Shown: positions 1-6,576 of the stretch, one piece after another | Numbering within the stretch: position 1 is the first letter of the stretch | Layout of the letters: each line of letters starts with the position of its first letter | Assembly: GCA_003445835.1 (NCBI GenBank) | Contig: DMCI01000039.1 | Coordinates: forward strand, 1-9,409 | Direction of reading: 5' to 3' | Length of the DNA stretch: 9,409 nucleotides | Origin: Clostridiales bacterium | GTDB lineage: Bacteria > Bacillota > Clostridia > Christensenellales > CAG-1252 | Notes under the pieces: model-generated | Seen by the model: only the letters and a program-made list of their open reading frames with translations | Told to the model about the DNA's origin: nothing | Databases searched by the model: none | Made by a program: the position numbers and the translations under genes

Positions 1-242
1 TATTCCCCTTCCTTTTTATGATTCAGCTTTTCCGTCGTCGCACCGACGATCTGGAAAATGATCTTGACGCCGCCGGTCTTCTTATCGGTACCGGCGATGG
101 TCAAAGGTATCCTCTCGCCCTCTTCGTCCACGCGAAGGATGATAAACTGCCCCGCTTTTGCCTTGTTGGCAACGAGGGGAGCCTCTATCTCCATCATCGT
201 AACGGTGGGATTCAAACTCTTTTTCGTAATGATCTTGTACAT
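1..242 (-). CDS. Sulfide/dihydroorotate dehydrogenase-like FAD/NAD-binding protein (NfnA/SudB type), N-terminal part
   Basis: The first 80 codons of a gene that continues past the left edge are visible. The product begins MYKIITKKSLNPTV and has the N-terminal FAD-binding beta-barrel pattern of the ferredoxin-NADP reductase subunit found in NADH-dependent ferredoxin:NADP oxidoreductase (NfnA), sulfide dehydrogenase (SudB) and dihydroorotate dehydrogenase electron-transfer subunits: an early E-x-E-A-P-L stretch (18-23), AGQF (30-33) and ERIPLTIA (43-50), where the R-x-P-L-T segment normally contacts FAD. Family members are about 280 residues, so the NAD-binding half and the Fe-S cysteine motif lie outside the window. 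In this family the partner gene (NfnB, resembling the glutamate synthase small subunit) commonly follows; this is expected but not seen. The ATG at 240-242 has GAGG 8 bases upstream and sits just downstream of a strong promoter. The protein is cytoplasmic and acts in flavin-based electron transfer between NAD(P)H and ferredoxin. Family is fairly sure; the exact subtype is not. Confidence 0.85.
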   Translation of the reverse strand, partial: MYKIITKKSLNPTVTMMEIEAPLVANKAKAGQFIILRVDEEGERIPLTIAGTDKKTGGVKIIFQIVGATTEKLNHKKEGE

Positions 243-262
243 ATCCTTTACCTCGTAAAGCT

Positions 263-292
263 ATTATATCTATTCTTTGCCTCGTCCGTCAA
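263..292 (-). promoter_or_regulatory. Sigma-A type promoter of the NfnA-like gene
   Basis: On the minus strand TTGACG (287-292) is followed after 18 bases by a perfect TATAAT (263-268). Transcription would start near 256, giving a leader of about 14 nt before the ATG at 242 and leaving room for the ribosome site. This separates the reductase gene from the Fe-S assembly pair upstream. An inverted repeat (280-299) surrounds the -35 box. Confidence 0.75.
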
Positions 293-299
293 GGCGAGG
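280..299. repeat. Inverted repeat CCTCG/CGAGG around the -35 box
   Basis: Arms CCTCG (280-284) and CGAGG (295-299) are separated by 10 bases and are centred on the -35 hexamer of the NfnA-like promoter. The position is that of an operator, but arms of five bases can arise by chance and no known regulator consensus is matched. No T-run follows on either strand, so it is not a terminator. Confidence 0.25.
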
Positions 300-322
300 A
301 AAACGTAATCCATAAAGAAAGT

Positions 323-341
323 ATTTATACGGGATATAAAT
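323..341. repeat. A/T-only inverted repeat after the Fe-S assembly genes
   Basis: Seven-base arms ATTTATA and TATAAAT with a five-base loop lie just downstream of the stop codon at 348. On the minus strand it is followed by ACTTTCTTT. The stem is too weak to be a convincing Rho-independent terminator; it could be a weak terminator, an mRNA end or a protein-binding palindrome. Confidence 0.3.
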
Positions 342-347
342 CTTGTC

Positions 348-1271
348 TTACCGCAAGAATCCGTTGATGATCTGTTCTTCTGCTTCTTGTTCGGTAAGCC
401 CCAACGTCATCAGCTTTATCAGCTGTTCCCCGGCAATCTTTCCGATAGCGGCTTCGTGCAAAAGCGAAGCGTCCACGTGGTTTGCCTGCAAGCCCGGCAC
501 CGCCAAGATCTTGCCGTTGTCCATAATGATGGAATCACATTCGGTATGCCCGTAGCACGGCGCGTTGCCGATGATTTTAGCGTCAAACTTTTGGAAGGAA
601 TCGTCACGAGCGACGGAACGGGAAACGACGTCCGCGCTGGAGCCATCGCCGTCCAATACGACTTCGTAAACGCTGAGGGCGTTTTGGTTGTCGTGCGTCA
701 TCAAACGCTCACGCACGACGAGTTTTGCATCCTTTTTGAGTTTGGCAATCGTCTTGCGTTCGGTATCGTCAACGCCTTTGATCTGCACCATTTCCATCGT
801 CATTTCGGCGCCTTCTTCCAAATAGGCTTCGGTAACGGGGTTCAAAATGCGCTTACCGGCGCCGTTACCCGAGCCGTAGTGTTTTTCAACGTAGCGCACC
901 TTAGCGCCCTTCTTCAAAAAGAAGCGATGCACGCCGTCATGCTCGGAGTCGCCTGCACCACAGTTGTCGATGCCGCAACCGGCCACGATCAAAACGTCCG
1001 CGTTTTCCCCAACGTAAAAATCGTTGTAAACCACCTCTTTCAAGCCGCTTTTGGTCAAAACGACGGGGATATGAACGCTTTCATTTCTGGTATCCGGAAG
1101 GATCTCGATATCAATACCGCTGACGTCCTTTTTTGGCGTGATGATGATATGATCGGTGGAACGACGCCCGATCGCCTGCGAATCGGAACGGATGTTGTAA
1201 GCGCCTTCGGGCACGTCGTGCAATTCCGCGATTTCTTCCAGTAAGCGAAGTTGGATCTCGTCAAATTTCAT
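348..1271 (-). CDS. smsB: SufB/SufD-family Fe-S cluster scaffold (minimal SMS type, SmsB-like)
   Basis: The 307-residue product is the scaffold subunit that, with the SufC-type ATPase encoded just upstream, builds Fe-S clusters in the cytoplasm. It is much shorter than E. coli SufB (about 495) or SufD (about 420) and corresponds to the compact beta-helix core of the family. Diagnostic segments are AGCGIDNCGAGD (97-108), EKHYGSGNGAGKR near 130-140, QIKGVDDTERKT, VSRSVARD, GNAPCYGHTECDSIIMD (235-251) and HEAAIGKIAGEQL (272-284), the last being the conserved C-terminal stretch. Candidate ligands for clusters or transfer are Cys99, Cys104, Cys239, Cys245, His265 and Glu273. The start is well supported: AGGAGG precedes the ATG, which overlaps the SufC stop as ATGA, implying translational coupling. 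Only one SufB/D-like gene is present and no desulfurase or SufU neighbours it, which fits the two-gene SMS system, probably working as a homodimer with two ATPases. Family assignment is firm; the SMS subtype label is inferred from length, motifs and context. Confidence 0.9.
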   Translation of the reverse strand: MKFDEIQLRLLEEIAELHDVPEGAYNIRSDSQAIGRRSTDHIIITPKKDVSGIDIEILPDTRNESVHIPVVLTKSGLKEVVYNDFYVGENADVLIVAGCGIDNCGAGDSEHDGVHRFFLKKGAKVRYVEKHYGSGNGAGKRILNPVTEAYLEEGAEMTMEMVQIKGVDDTERKTIAKLKKDAKLVVRERLMTHDNQNALSVYEVVLDGDGSSADVVSRSVARDDSFQKFDAKIIGNAPCYGHTECDSIIMDNGKILAVPGLQANHVDASLLHEAAIGKIAGEQLIKLMTLGLTEQEAEEQIINGFLR

Positions 1272-2014
1272 TCGTTCTCCTCCTTCACAGCGCCCGTGCA
1301 GAAATTCAAAACGCTTGCGGAACCGAGGAGTGTGGGCAAAATTTGCTCTTTTGTTCCCTTACGATCCACTTTGCCGCCACTGATGACGACGATCTCGTCC
1401 GCGATGTTCAAAATGCGTTCCTGGTGCGAAATGATGACGATAGACCTATCTTGAACGTCCTTGCGCATCCCCTCGAACACCTTGATCAAATTATTGAAGC
1501 TCCAAAGATCGATGCCGGCTTCCGGTTCGTCAAAAATGGAGAGCGCCGTTGCGCGAGATAGGATCTGCGCGATCTCGATCCTTTTAAGTTCCCCACCGGA
1601 TAAACTGGAATTGAGTTCACGGTCGATGTAATCACGAGCGCAGAGTCCTACGGCGGAAAGATACTTGCACGCATCCCCCACCGCAAGCTTTTTGCCGCTT
1701 GCGATACGAAGGAGATCCAAGACCTTCAAACCTTTGAATTTGACGGGTTGTTGAAAAGCAAAAGAGATGCCCTTCCTTGCTCGGTCGGTCACAGAAAGAG
1801 AGGTGACGTCCTCCCCGTTAAAAAGGATCTTGCCCGACGTGGGCTTCTCGATCCCCATAATAAGCTTAGCAAGGGTCGACTTACCGCCGCCGTTGGGTCC
1901 GGTGATCACGACGAGTTTACCGTCGTCGATTTTCAAAGAGACGTTTTTGACGATCTCTTTATCTTTGCCCGTTTGTTCCGGCACGGTGAATGAAACGTTC
2001 CTAAGTTCTAACAT
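1268..2014 (-). CDS. sufC: SufC-type Fe-S assembly ABC ATPase (SmsC-like)
   Basis: This 248-residue cytoplasmic ATPase drives the conformational change of the SufB/D-type scaffold. It has no membrane segment. Motifs are complete: Walker A GPNGGGKST (39-47), Q-loop FAFQQPVKFKG (85-95), signature SLSGGELKR (137-145), Walker B LSIFDE (158-163) continuing into PEAGIDLWSF, and the H-loop histidine in IISHQ (His197). The EPEAGIDLWSF run is typical of the SufC group rather than transporter ATPases. The open frame extends 40 codons upstream to 2134, but that part crosses the -10 box and the terminator T-run region; the ATG at 2012-2014 has GAGAGG a few bases upstream and begins with the usual MLELRNVSF strand, so it is the start. 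The gene overlaps the scaffold gene by 4 bp and is transcribed from its own promoter. Confidence is high for the family. Confidence 0.93.
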   Translation of the reverse strand: MLELRNVSFTVPEQTGKDKEIVKNVSLKIDDGKLVVITGPNGGGKSTLAKLIMGIEKPTSGKILFNGEDVTSLSVTDRARKGISFAFQQPVKFKGLKVLDLLRIASGKKLAVGDACKYLSAVGLCARDYIDRELNSSLSGGELKRIEIAQILSRATALSIFDEPEAGIDLWSFNNLIKVFEGMRKDVQDRSIVIISHQERILNIADEIVVISGGKVDRKGTKEQILPTLLGSASVLNFCTGAVKEENE

Positions 2015-2018
2015 ATTT

Positions 2019-2024
2019 CCTCTC
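2019..2024 (-). promoter_or_regulatory. Ribosome binding site fixing the sufC start
   Basis: GAGAGG on the minus strand lies 4 bases before the ATG at 2014 (GAGAGG-AAAT-ATG). No comparable site precedes the longer frame opening at 2134, which decides the start in favour of 2014. Confidence 0.6.
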
Positions 2025-2026
2025 GG

Positions 2027-2049
2027 GATAATTATTCTTTGATAATTAT
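2027..2049. repeat. Direct repeat GATAATTAT in the sufC leader and -10 region
   Basis: The nine-base string GATAATTAT (plus strand) occurs at 2027-2035 and again at 2041-2049, a period of 14 bases. The second copy overlaps the -10 box and the first lies in the predicted leader. Placement suits a repressor site, but the region is A/T rich and the repeat may be fortuitous. Confidence 0.3.
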
Positions 2050-2073
2050 AATACTTTTTTTTCGATATGTCTT
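2045..2073 (-). promoter_or_regulatory. Promoter of the sufC-smsB operon
   Basis: On the minus strand TATAAT (2045-2050) is preceded after 17 bases by AAGACA (2068-2073), a four-of-six match to TTGACA; the spacer contains a run of eight A. It lies between the upstream terminator (2133-2160) and the sufC ATG at 2014, so the Fe-S pair is an independent transcription unit with a leader of about 25 nt. Confidence 0.6.
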
Positions 2074-2132
2074 GCGTTTTTGCCCCTATTGCGGATTTTT
2101 GACGAAAATATTTTAAAAAAAGTCGTTTTGAC

Positions 2133-2160
2133 AAAAAAAGAGGGGCTCAATGAGCCCCTC
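2133..2160 (-). terminator. Rho-independent terminator closing the carbohydrate cluster
   Basis: On the minus strand a perfect nine-base-pair stem GAGGGGCTC/GAGCCCCTC with a three-base loop is followed immediately by seven T. It begins 12 bases after the phosphohexomutase stop codon (2173) and lies upstream of the sufC promoter. Confidence 0.95.
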
Positions 2161-2172
2161 ATCGTTCGATTT

Positions 2173-3792
2173 TTACTTTTTGATCTCACATCTGTAGATC
2201 TTCAGTTTGGGTTCGGTGCCGGAAGGACGCACGACCATCGTACTGCCGTCTTCAAAGGCAAACTTCAAAACGTTGGACTTGGGCAGTCCGTCGATGCCGA
2301 GGGAATAGTCCTTTTTGCTGACGATCTTTTTGCCCTCGACGACGGTCGCCGCGCGATAGTCGTCCATAATGTTCTTCATCTTTTCAAACCCTGCCTGCCC
2401 CTCGAAAGCGGTACTTTCCAAGGTGGAAACGTAATGCCCGAATTTGTCGTATATTTCTTGCAATTTGTCCAAAAGCGAAATACCGTTCGCACGATAATAA
2501 GCAAACATCTCCGCAATCATAAACACGCCGTCGACAGCGTCCTTATCACGCACGTAGGAACCTGTCAAATAGCCGTAACTCTCTTCAAAACCAAGGAGGT
2601 AAGAATCCGCCGCGCCCTTCTTCTCAAGCAAACCGATCTGCTCCCCGATATACTTGAAACCGGTCAAAACGTTGATCGTCCTAATGCCGTAGCTGTCGGC
2701 GATTTTCTCCGCAAGATCGCTGGTAACGATGGTCTTGACAAAGACGGGATCTTTGGGCATCGTGCCGTTTTTGATGCGCATCGACGCGATGAAATCCAAC
2801 AAAAGGAAGCCGGTTTCGTTGCCGGTTAACAGAGTGAAGTCGCCCTGCTTGTTTTTGACGGCGATACCCACCCTGTCGCAGTCGGGATCAGTGGCGATCA
2901 AAATATCGGCGGAATATTTGCGCGCGTAGTTCAAGCCGAGTTCCAATGCTTCCCGGATCTCGGGATTGGGGTACGGACAAGTCGGGAAGTGTCCGTCGGG
3001 AAGCTCCTGCTCCTTGACGATCTTGACGTTTTCAAAGCCGGTTTCTTTGAGTATTCTCGTTACGGGAACGAGACCCGTACCGTTGAGCGGCGTATAGATA
3101 ATGCTTGCGCTGCGGTCGGCTTTTGCGGATCCGAGCACGGATTCCTTTTTGACCCTTTCGATAAACTCAGTCAAGATCTCGTCCTTGATATACTCGATCG
3201 CGCCCGTTTTCAAAGCCGCGTCGAAATCGACGATCTTAACGTCGTCGAAAACGTCTGTGCTTTCGATCAAAGCCAAAGTTTCGGCTGCCGCCGCTTCGGT
3301 GATTTGGCAACCGTCCGCGCCGTACACCTTGTAACCGTTATATTTTGCGGGGTTGTGGGACGCCGTCACCATAACGCCCGCAGCCGCGCCCAAACGACGC
3401 ACGGCGTAAGACAAGCACGGCGTTGGCATTAAAGTCTTATACAGATAGACTTTGATCCCGTTTGCCGCAAAGATCGCAGCTGCCCTTTTGGCAAAGACGT
3501 CAGAGTTGATCCTCGAATCGTAGCTGATGGCGACGATGCGCTTCTTTTCCGCAAAGTGCTTCACGACGTAATCGGCAAGACCTTGCGTAGCCTTACCGAC
3601 GGTGTAAACGTTCATTCTGTTGGTACCTGCGCCAAGCACGCCGCGCAAACCGCCCGTGCCAAACTCCAAATCGCGGTAGAATGCGTCGGAAACCTTGCTT
3701 TCATCCGCTTCAATGGCGCGGAGCTCTTTTAAAAGCTCTTCTTCTTTTACGTTGTTTTTCCAAGTTTCAAATAATGCTTTTACGTCTCTCAT
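2173..3792 (-). CDS. pgcA: Alpha-phosphohexomutase (PgcA-type phosphoglucomutase/phosphomannomutase)
   Basis: The 539-residue enzyme interconverts hexose 1- and 6-phosphates (glucose, possibly mannose) in the cytoplasm, linking sugar uptake or glycogen-type breakdown to glycolysis and nucleotide-sugar synthesis. All four domain signatures are present: N-terminal FGTGGLRGVLGAGTNRMN (44-61), the phosphoserine loop VTASHNP with Ser145, the metal-binding loop TDPDCDR (301-307), the sugar-binding loop GFEESYGY (401-408) and the C-terminal phosphate-binding loop RPSGTEPKLKIY (522-533). The long N-terminal signature is characteristic of the PgcA-type Firmicutes group; those proteins are usually about 560-580 residues, so this one is slightly short but complete. 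AGAAGGAA lies 6 bases before the ATG. The gene follows the ABC ATPase after 16 bases and is the last in its operon, directly before a strong terminator. Substrate preference between glucose and mannose cannot be read from sequence. Confidence 0.92.
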   Translation of the reverse strand: MRDVKALFETWKNNVKEEELLKELRAIEADESKVSDAFYRDLEFGTGGLRGVLGAGTNRMNVYTVGKATQGLADYVVKHFAEKKRIVAISYDSRINSDVFAKRAAAIFAANGIKVYLYKTLMPTPCLSYAVRRLGAAAGVMVTASHNPAKYNGYKVYGADGCQITEAAAAETLALIESTDVFDDVKIVDFDAALKTGAIEYIKDEILTEFIERVKKESVLGSAKADRSASIIYTPLNGTGLVPVTRILKETGFENVKIVKEQELPDGHFPTCPYPNPEIREALELGLNYARKYSADILIATDPDCDRVGIAVKNKQGDFTLLTGNETGFLLLDFIASMRIKNGTMPKDPVFVKTIVTSDLAEKIADSYGIRTINVLTGFKYIGEQIGLLEKKGAADSYLLGFEESYGYLTGSYVRDKDAVDGVFMIAEMFAYYRANGISLLDKLQEIYDKFGHYVSTLESTAFEGQAGFEKMKNIMDDYRAATVVEGKKIVSKKDYSLGIDGLPKSNVLKFAFEDGSTMVVRPSGTEPKLKIYRCEIKK

Positions 3793-3808
3793 AGTCCATT
3801 CCTTCTAT

Positions 3809-5719
3809 TTATTTTTTGATCAGTTCGAAGCTGTCTTTACCGAAAACGAGTTTGAATACCGGCATCTTATAGACGGAGAACGCCGCCGGAAGCACCGCCG
3901 TCACGTAGTTGTCAAAGCCCTTGACTGCGCAGAATACCGCGTTTTTGTCGCCGAGCCTATCCTCGTCGTACGCTTTGGCGGAAACCGCATTTGCCGCGGG
4001 AACGTACTCCACCTTGTTCTTTTTGGCGTACTTTTTGTCGTACACAAAGCCGATCTTATCCGAGATCAACTTGATCTTATAATCGCCGTCCTTTACGCCA
4101 AGATCATCATACACCAACTTTGTGCCGCCCACTTTGACCGTGGTCTTACCGTTTTTGGTCGTTACGACGCAGTCCGCCGTATTATCGGAGATCTTTTCGC
4201 GCGAATTCAAACGAAGTCCGTCCACGTCGTGGAAAGTCACGTCAGCAAAAGGCACGTAGAGATCCATCTCGTCGCCTGCGGCGGGGATGACCTTGGAGAG
4301 GCTCTTAGCGCCCTGCTCCTCCATCTTCTTCTCAAAATAAGACGTCTTGATGCGGAAGACGAAGTAGCCTTCCTTGGCGTCGCTGTTTACGTAAAAAGCG
4401 ATGCAATCGTTGCCCTGCACAGTGAAGTCCACCTTCGCTTTGACGTGGATGCTGTCGGGCGCCGGCTCCAAACGAACTTCCGTCGCGGGGATACGGATCT
4501 CGGAAAGGTCACGGAGGGTAAAGTCAAAGAACTTTTCGCGAAGATCTTCGGGAAGGGTCGCGCGGGTGCCGTTAAGTACAAGCTCGTCCCCTTCGATGGA
4601 ACACGGAACGCGGTTGACGTCGGGCACGCCCATCACGGACTGCTTAGTCTCCGCGTCGAAAAGGTGAGCCTTGTCCATGTCAAAGTCCAAGAAAAGCTCC
4701 TTTCCTTCGACGATGTCGTAATCGGTGGGAATCTTTACGATAACGTTGGTGTCCAATCCCGCAACTTCCGCGTAAATGATGGTCTCACTGCCAAGGTGCT
4801 CCACGACGTCCACCGTCGCTTTGATACCGGAAGAAGCAAGCTTAATGTTTTCGGGACGGATACCGAACAGCACTTTTTGTCCGATGTATTGTCTGTCGGA
4901 AAGTTGTTTTGCCTTGGTCTCGGGGAAAGACGCAGAATGCCCTTCGCCGAAGGTGATGCCGAGTCCCTTATCTTCCGTGAGGTTTGCCTCGAAAATATTC
5001 ATCTGCGGAGAGCCGAGGAAGGTCGCTACGAAGACGTTTCTCGGTTGTTCGTACAACGTTGCCGGAGAATCCACCTGTTGGATAAAGCCGTCTTTCATAA
5101 CTACGATACGGTCACCCATCGTCATCGCTTCGGTTTGGTCGTGCGTAACGTAAATAAAGGTGGTGGCCAGTCTCTTGTGGAGTTTGGTGATCTCCGCCCT
5201 CATCTGCACGCGGAGCTTGGCGTCAAGGTTGGAAAGAGGCTCGTCCAACAAGAAGACGTTGGGCTCACGCACGATCGCACGGCCGAGCGCAACGCGCTGT
5301 CTTTGACCGCCGGAAAGTGCCTTGGGCTTTCTTGCCAAAAGATCGGTGATACCAAGGATCTTTGCCGCGTTTTTCACTCTCTTTTCGATCTCCTTGGAAT
5401 TGACCTTGCGAAGCTTTAAGCCGAACGCCATATTCTGGAAGACCGTCATATGCGGATAGAGCGCGTAGTTCTGAAACACCATCGCGATGTTTCTGTCCTT
5501 GGGCTCGACGTCGTTCATTTTGGACCCGCCGATAAAGAGATTACCCGAAGTGATCTCCTCCAATCCAGCGATCATCCTAAGCGTCGTACTTTTACCGCAA
5601 CCGGACGGGCCGACGAAAACCACAAATTCTTTATCCGCGATCTTGAGGTTGAAATCGGAAACGGCGCGCACGCCGCCTTCATAAACCTTGTAGATGTTTT
5701 CGAGCAATAAATCAGCCAT
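3809..5719 (-). CDS. Sugar ABC transporter ATPase, MsmK/UgpC/MalK type, with long C-terminal extension
   Basis: The first 360 residues are a standard carbohydrate-importer ATPase: Walker A GPSGCGKST (37-45), Q-loop VFQNYALYPHM (81-91), signature LSGGQRQR (135-142), Walker B VFLLDE (155-160), D-loop SNLD (163-166), switch TH with His193, then a TOBE/MOP-like domain containing FGIRPENIKL (285-294) and ending near 355. Family members stop at about 360-380; this protein continues to 636. The extension (about 364-636) has no ATPase motif and its last part (579-634) aligns without gaps to 299-354 of the TOBE domain, suggesting extra degenerate TOBE copies. It acts at the inner face of the membrane. 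No permease genes accompany it here, so like MsmK it may serve several transporters encoded elsewhere. The ATG at 5719 has AAAGGAG 8 bases upstream, while the ATG at 5737 has none; the start overlaps the previous gene by 8 bp. The ATPase assignment is firm; substrate and extension role are unknown. Confidence 0.93.
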   Translation of the reverse strand: MADLLLENIYKVYEGGVRAVSDFNLKIADKEFVVFVGPSGCGKSTTLRMIAGLEEITSGNLFIGGSKMNDVEPKDRNIAMVFQNYALYPHMTVFQNMAFGLKLRKVNSKEIEKRVKNAAKILGITDLLARKPKALSGGQRQRVALGRAIVREPNVFLLDEPLSNLDAKLRVQMRAEITKLHKRLATTFIYVTHDQTEAMTMGDRIVVMKDGFIQQVDSPATLYEQPRNVFVATFLGSPQMNIFEANLTEDKGLGITFGEGHSASFPETKAKQLSDRQYIGQKVLFGIRPENIKLASSGIKATVDVVEHLGSETIIYAEVAGLDTNVIVKIPTDYDIVEGKELFLDFDMDKAHLFDAETKQSVMGVPDVNRVPCSIEGDELVLNGTRATLPEDLREKFFDFTLRDLSEIRIPATEVRLEPAPDSIHVKAKVDFTVQGNDCIAFYVNSDAKEGYFVFRIKTSYFEKKMEEQGAKSLSKVIPAAGDEMDLYVPFADVTFHDVDGLRLNSREKISDNTADCVVTTKNGKTTVKVGGTKLVYDDLGVKDGDYKIKLISDKIGFVYDKKYAKKNKVEYVPAANAVSAKAYDEDRLGDKNAVFCAVKGFDNYVTAVLPAAFSVYKMPVFKLVFGKDSFELIKK

Positions 5720-6575
5720 TATCCTTTCTCCTTTCATTTGTCGGCTCTTTTGCCGCCAAACCTTTATTTATATAGTCGGTGTGATACACCGAATTTATAT
5801 ACTTATCAAACAGTCCGTGACTGAACAAAGTCACCGCCAGCACCGTAAGTCCGTCTCCCCACAGCGCAAACACCGCCGCAAGGCCGATAAGCGACCACGT
5901 AGACAGCAAGGTCAATCCAAACGGCAGTCCCATCGTGACGACGAAATACAGAAGGGTCAGCGGAAAGTGCATCACGGCAAAGGAAAAGCCGTTTTTCATC
6001 GCCCCACCGAACTTTAACTCGTAGAAGTTATCCACCGAGAGGAAGTACTCCACCATGCCGTACACGAGCATAAACACGAGGGTCGTCGCGCCGATGCCCA
6101 GCCCTTTGATCCAAGTGTTTGTGTTGTACGCGATCACGTAGATCGACGCCGTTTGCCACACGAAGACCGCAACGCCCAAAACGCATCCCGAAAGAAAACC
6201 TCTGAGCGCGCCCTTCTTCAGATAACCGAAGAACAGTTCTCCGATGTAGCCCGCCTCGTTGTGCGCCCGCTTTTTCATCACGCCGAAAGATGCGTAACGC
6301 GCGATATATCTGACCCCGAATAAGGGAATCTCGACCAGCCCGCTGTAGAAGCAGATCGAAAACACGACGGCGGGATCGTGCGGTTTTGCGCCGCTGATCA
6401 TCAGTAGTTCACCGATAAATGCGGCGGCAAGCGGAAGGGAGAACAGAAGCATCAGCAAGCTGAGTTCGGCAAGAAGATAAAAGTCGTCTTTGACCACCGT
6501 CTTAAACAATTCTTTTCTCGTCTTGGGAAGATCGGCGTCGCCTTCCTTCACTTTCAGTCCCTTATACTTAAACAT
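5712..6575 (-). CDS. YesL-like (DUF624) six-helix membrane protein
   Basis: A 287-residue polytopic membrane protein with about six hydrophobic segments (roughly 33-58, 70-92, 125-150, 157-182, 199-223 and 225-252), a charged cytoplasmic N-terminus and a charged tail. The arrangement, the GGAMKNGFSFAVMHFPLTLL loop-helix (190-209) and the position directly before a sugar ABC ATPase recall the YesL/DUF624 family, whose genes commonly sit with carbohydrate ABC transporters and whose molecular role is not established. It is longer than typical YesL proteins (about 210), with extra residues at both ends. It carries no ABC permease EAA loop that I can see, so it is not an obvious transport channel. 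The ATG follows the stop of the preceding gene after one base (TAATATG) with only a weak GGGG upstream, implying translational coupling. Membrane nature is certain; family assignment is tentative. Confidence 0.65.
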   Translation of the reverse strand: MFKYKGLKVKEGDADLPKTRKELFKTVVKDDFYLLAELSLLMLLFSLPLAAAFIGELLMISGAKPHDPAVVFSICFYSGLVEIPLFGVRYIARYASFGVMKKRAHNEAGYIGELFFGYLKKGALRGFLSGCVLGVAVFVWQTASIYVIAYNTNTWIKGLGIGATTLVFMLVYGMVEYFLSVDNFYELKFGGAMKNGFSFAVMHFPLTLLYFVVTMGLPFGLTLLSTWSLIGLAAVFALWGDGLTVLAVTLFSHGLFDKYINSVYHTDYINKGLAAKEPTNERRKDNG

Positions 6576-6576
6576 A

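Noticed and set aside
248..313. Minus-strand 21-codon ORF (MDYVFLALTDEAKNRYNSFTR) ending at the ribosome site of the NfnA-like gene, considered as a leader peptide
   Set aside because: Its start lies upstream of the predicted promoter so the main transcript would not contain it, and it lacks a ribosome site.
387..1244. Plus-strand open frame of 285 codons opposite the Fe-S scaffold gene
   Set aside because: Antisense shadow of a firmly identified family member; no motif, promoter or ribosome site.
2015..2134. A 40-residue N-terminal extension of SufC
   Set aside because: It would be translated from sequence containing the promoter and is of low-complexity, lysine-rich composition; the internal ATG has the ribosome site and matches family starts.
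2080..2829. Plus-strand open frame of 249 codons covering the terminator and the end of the mutase gene
   Set aside because: It reads through the terminator stem and opposite conserved mutase motifs; composition is not protein-like.
3695..5419. Plus-strand open frame of 574 codons opposite the ABC ATPase gene
   Set aside because: It is antisense to a gene with complete ATPase motifs, its translation is rich in His, Arg and Val with no recognisable domain, and it has no ribosome site; it reflects codon bias of the real gene.
5720..5737. Alternative ATG six codons upstream for the ABC ATPase
   Set aside because: No ribosome site precedes it, while AAAGGAG is ideally placed for the ATG at 5719.
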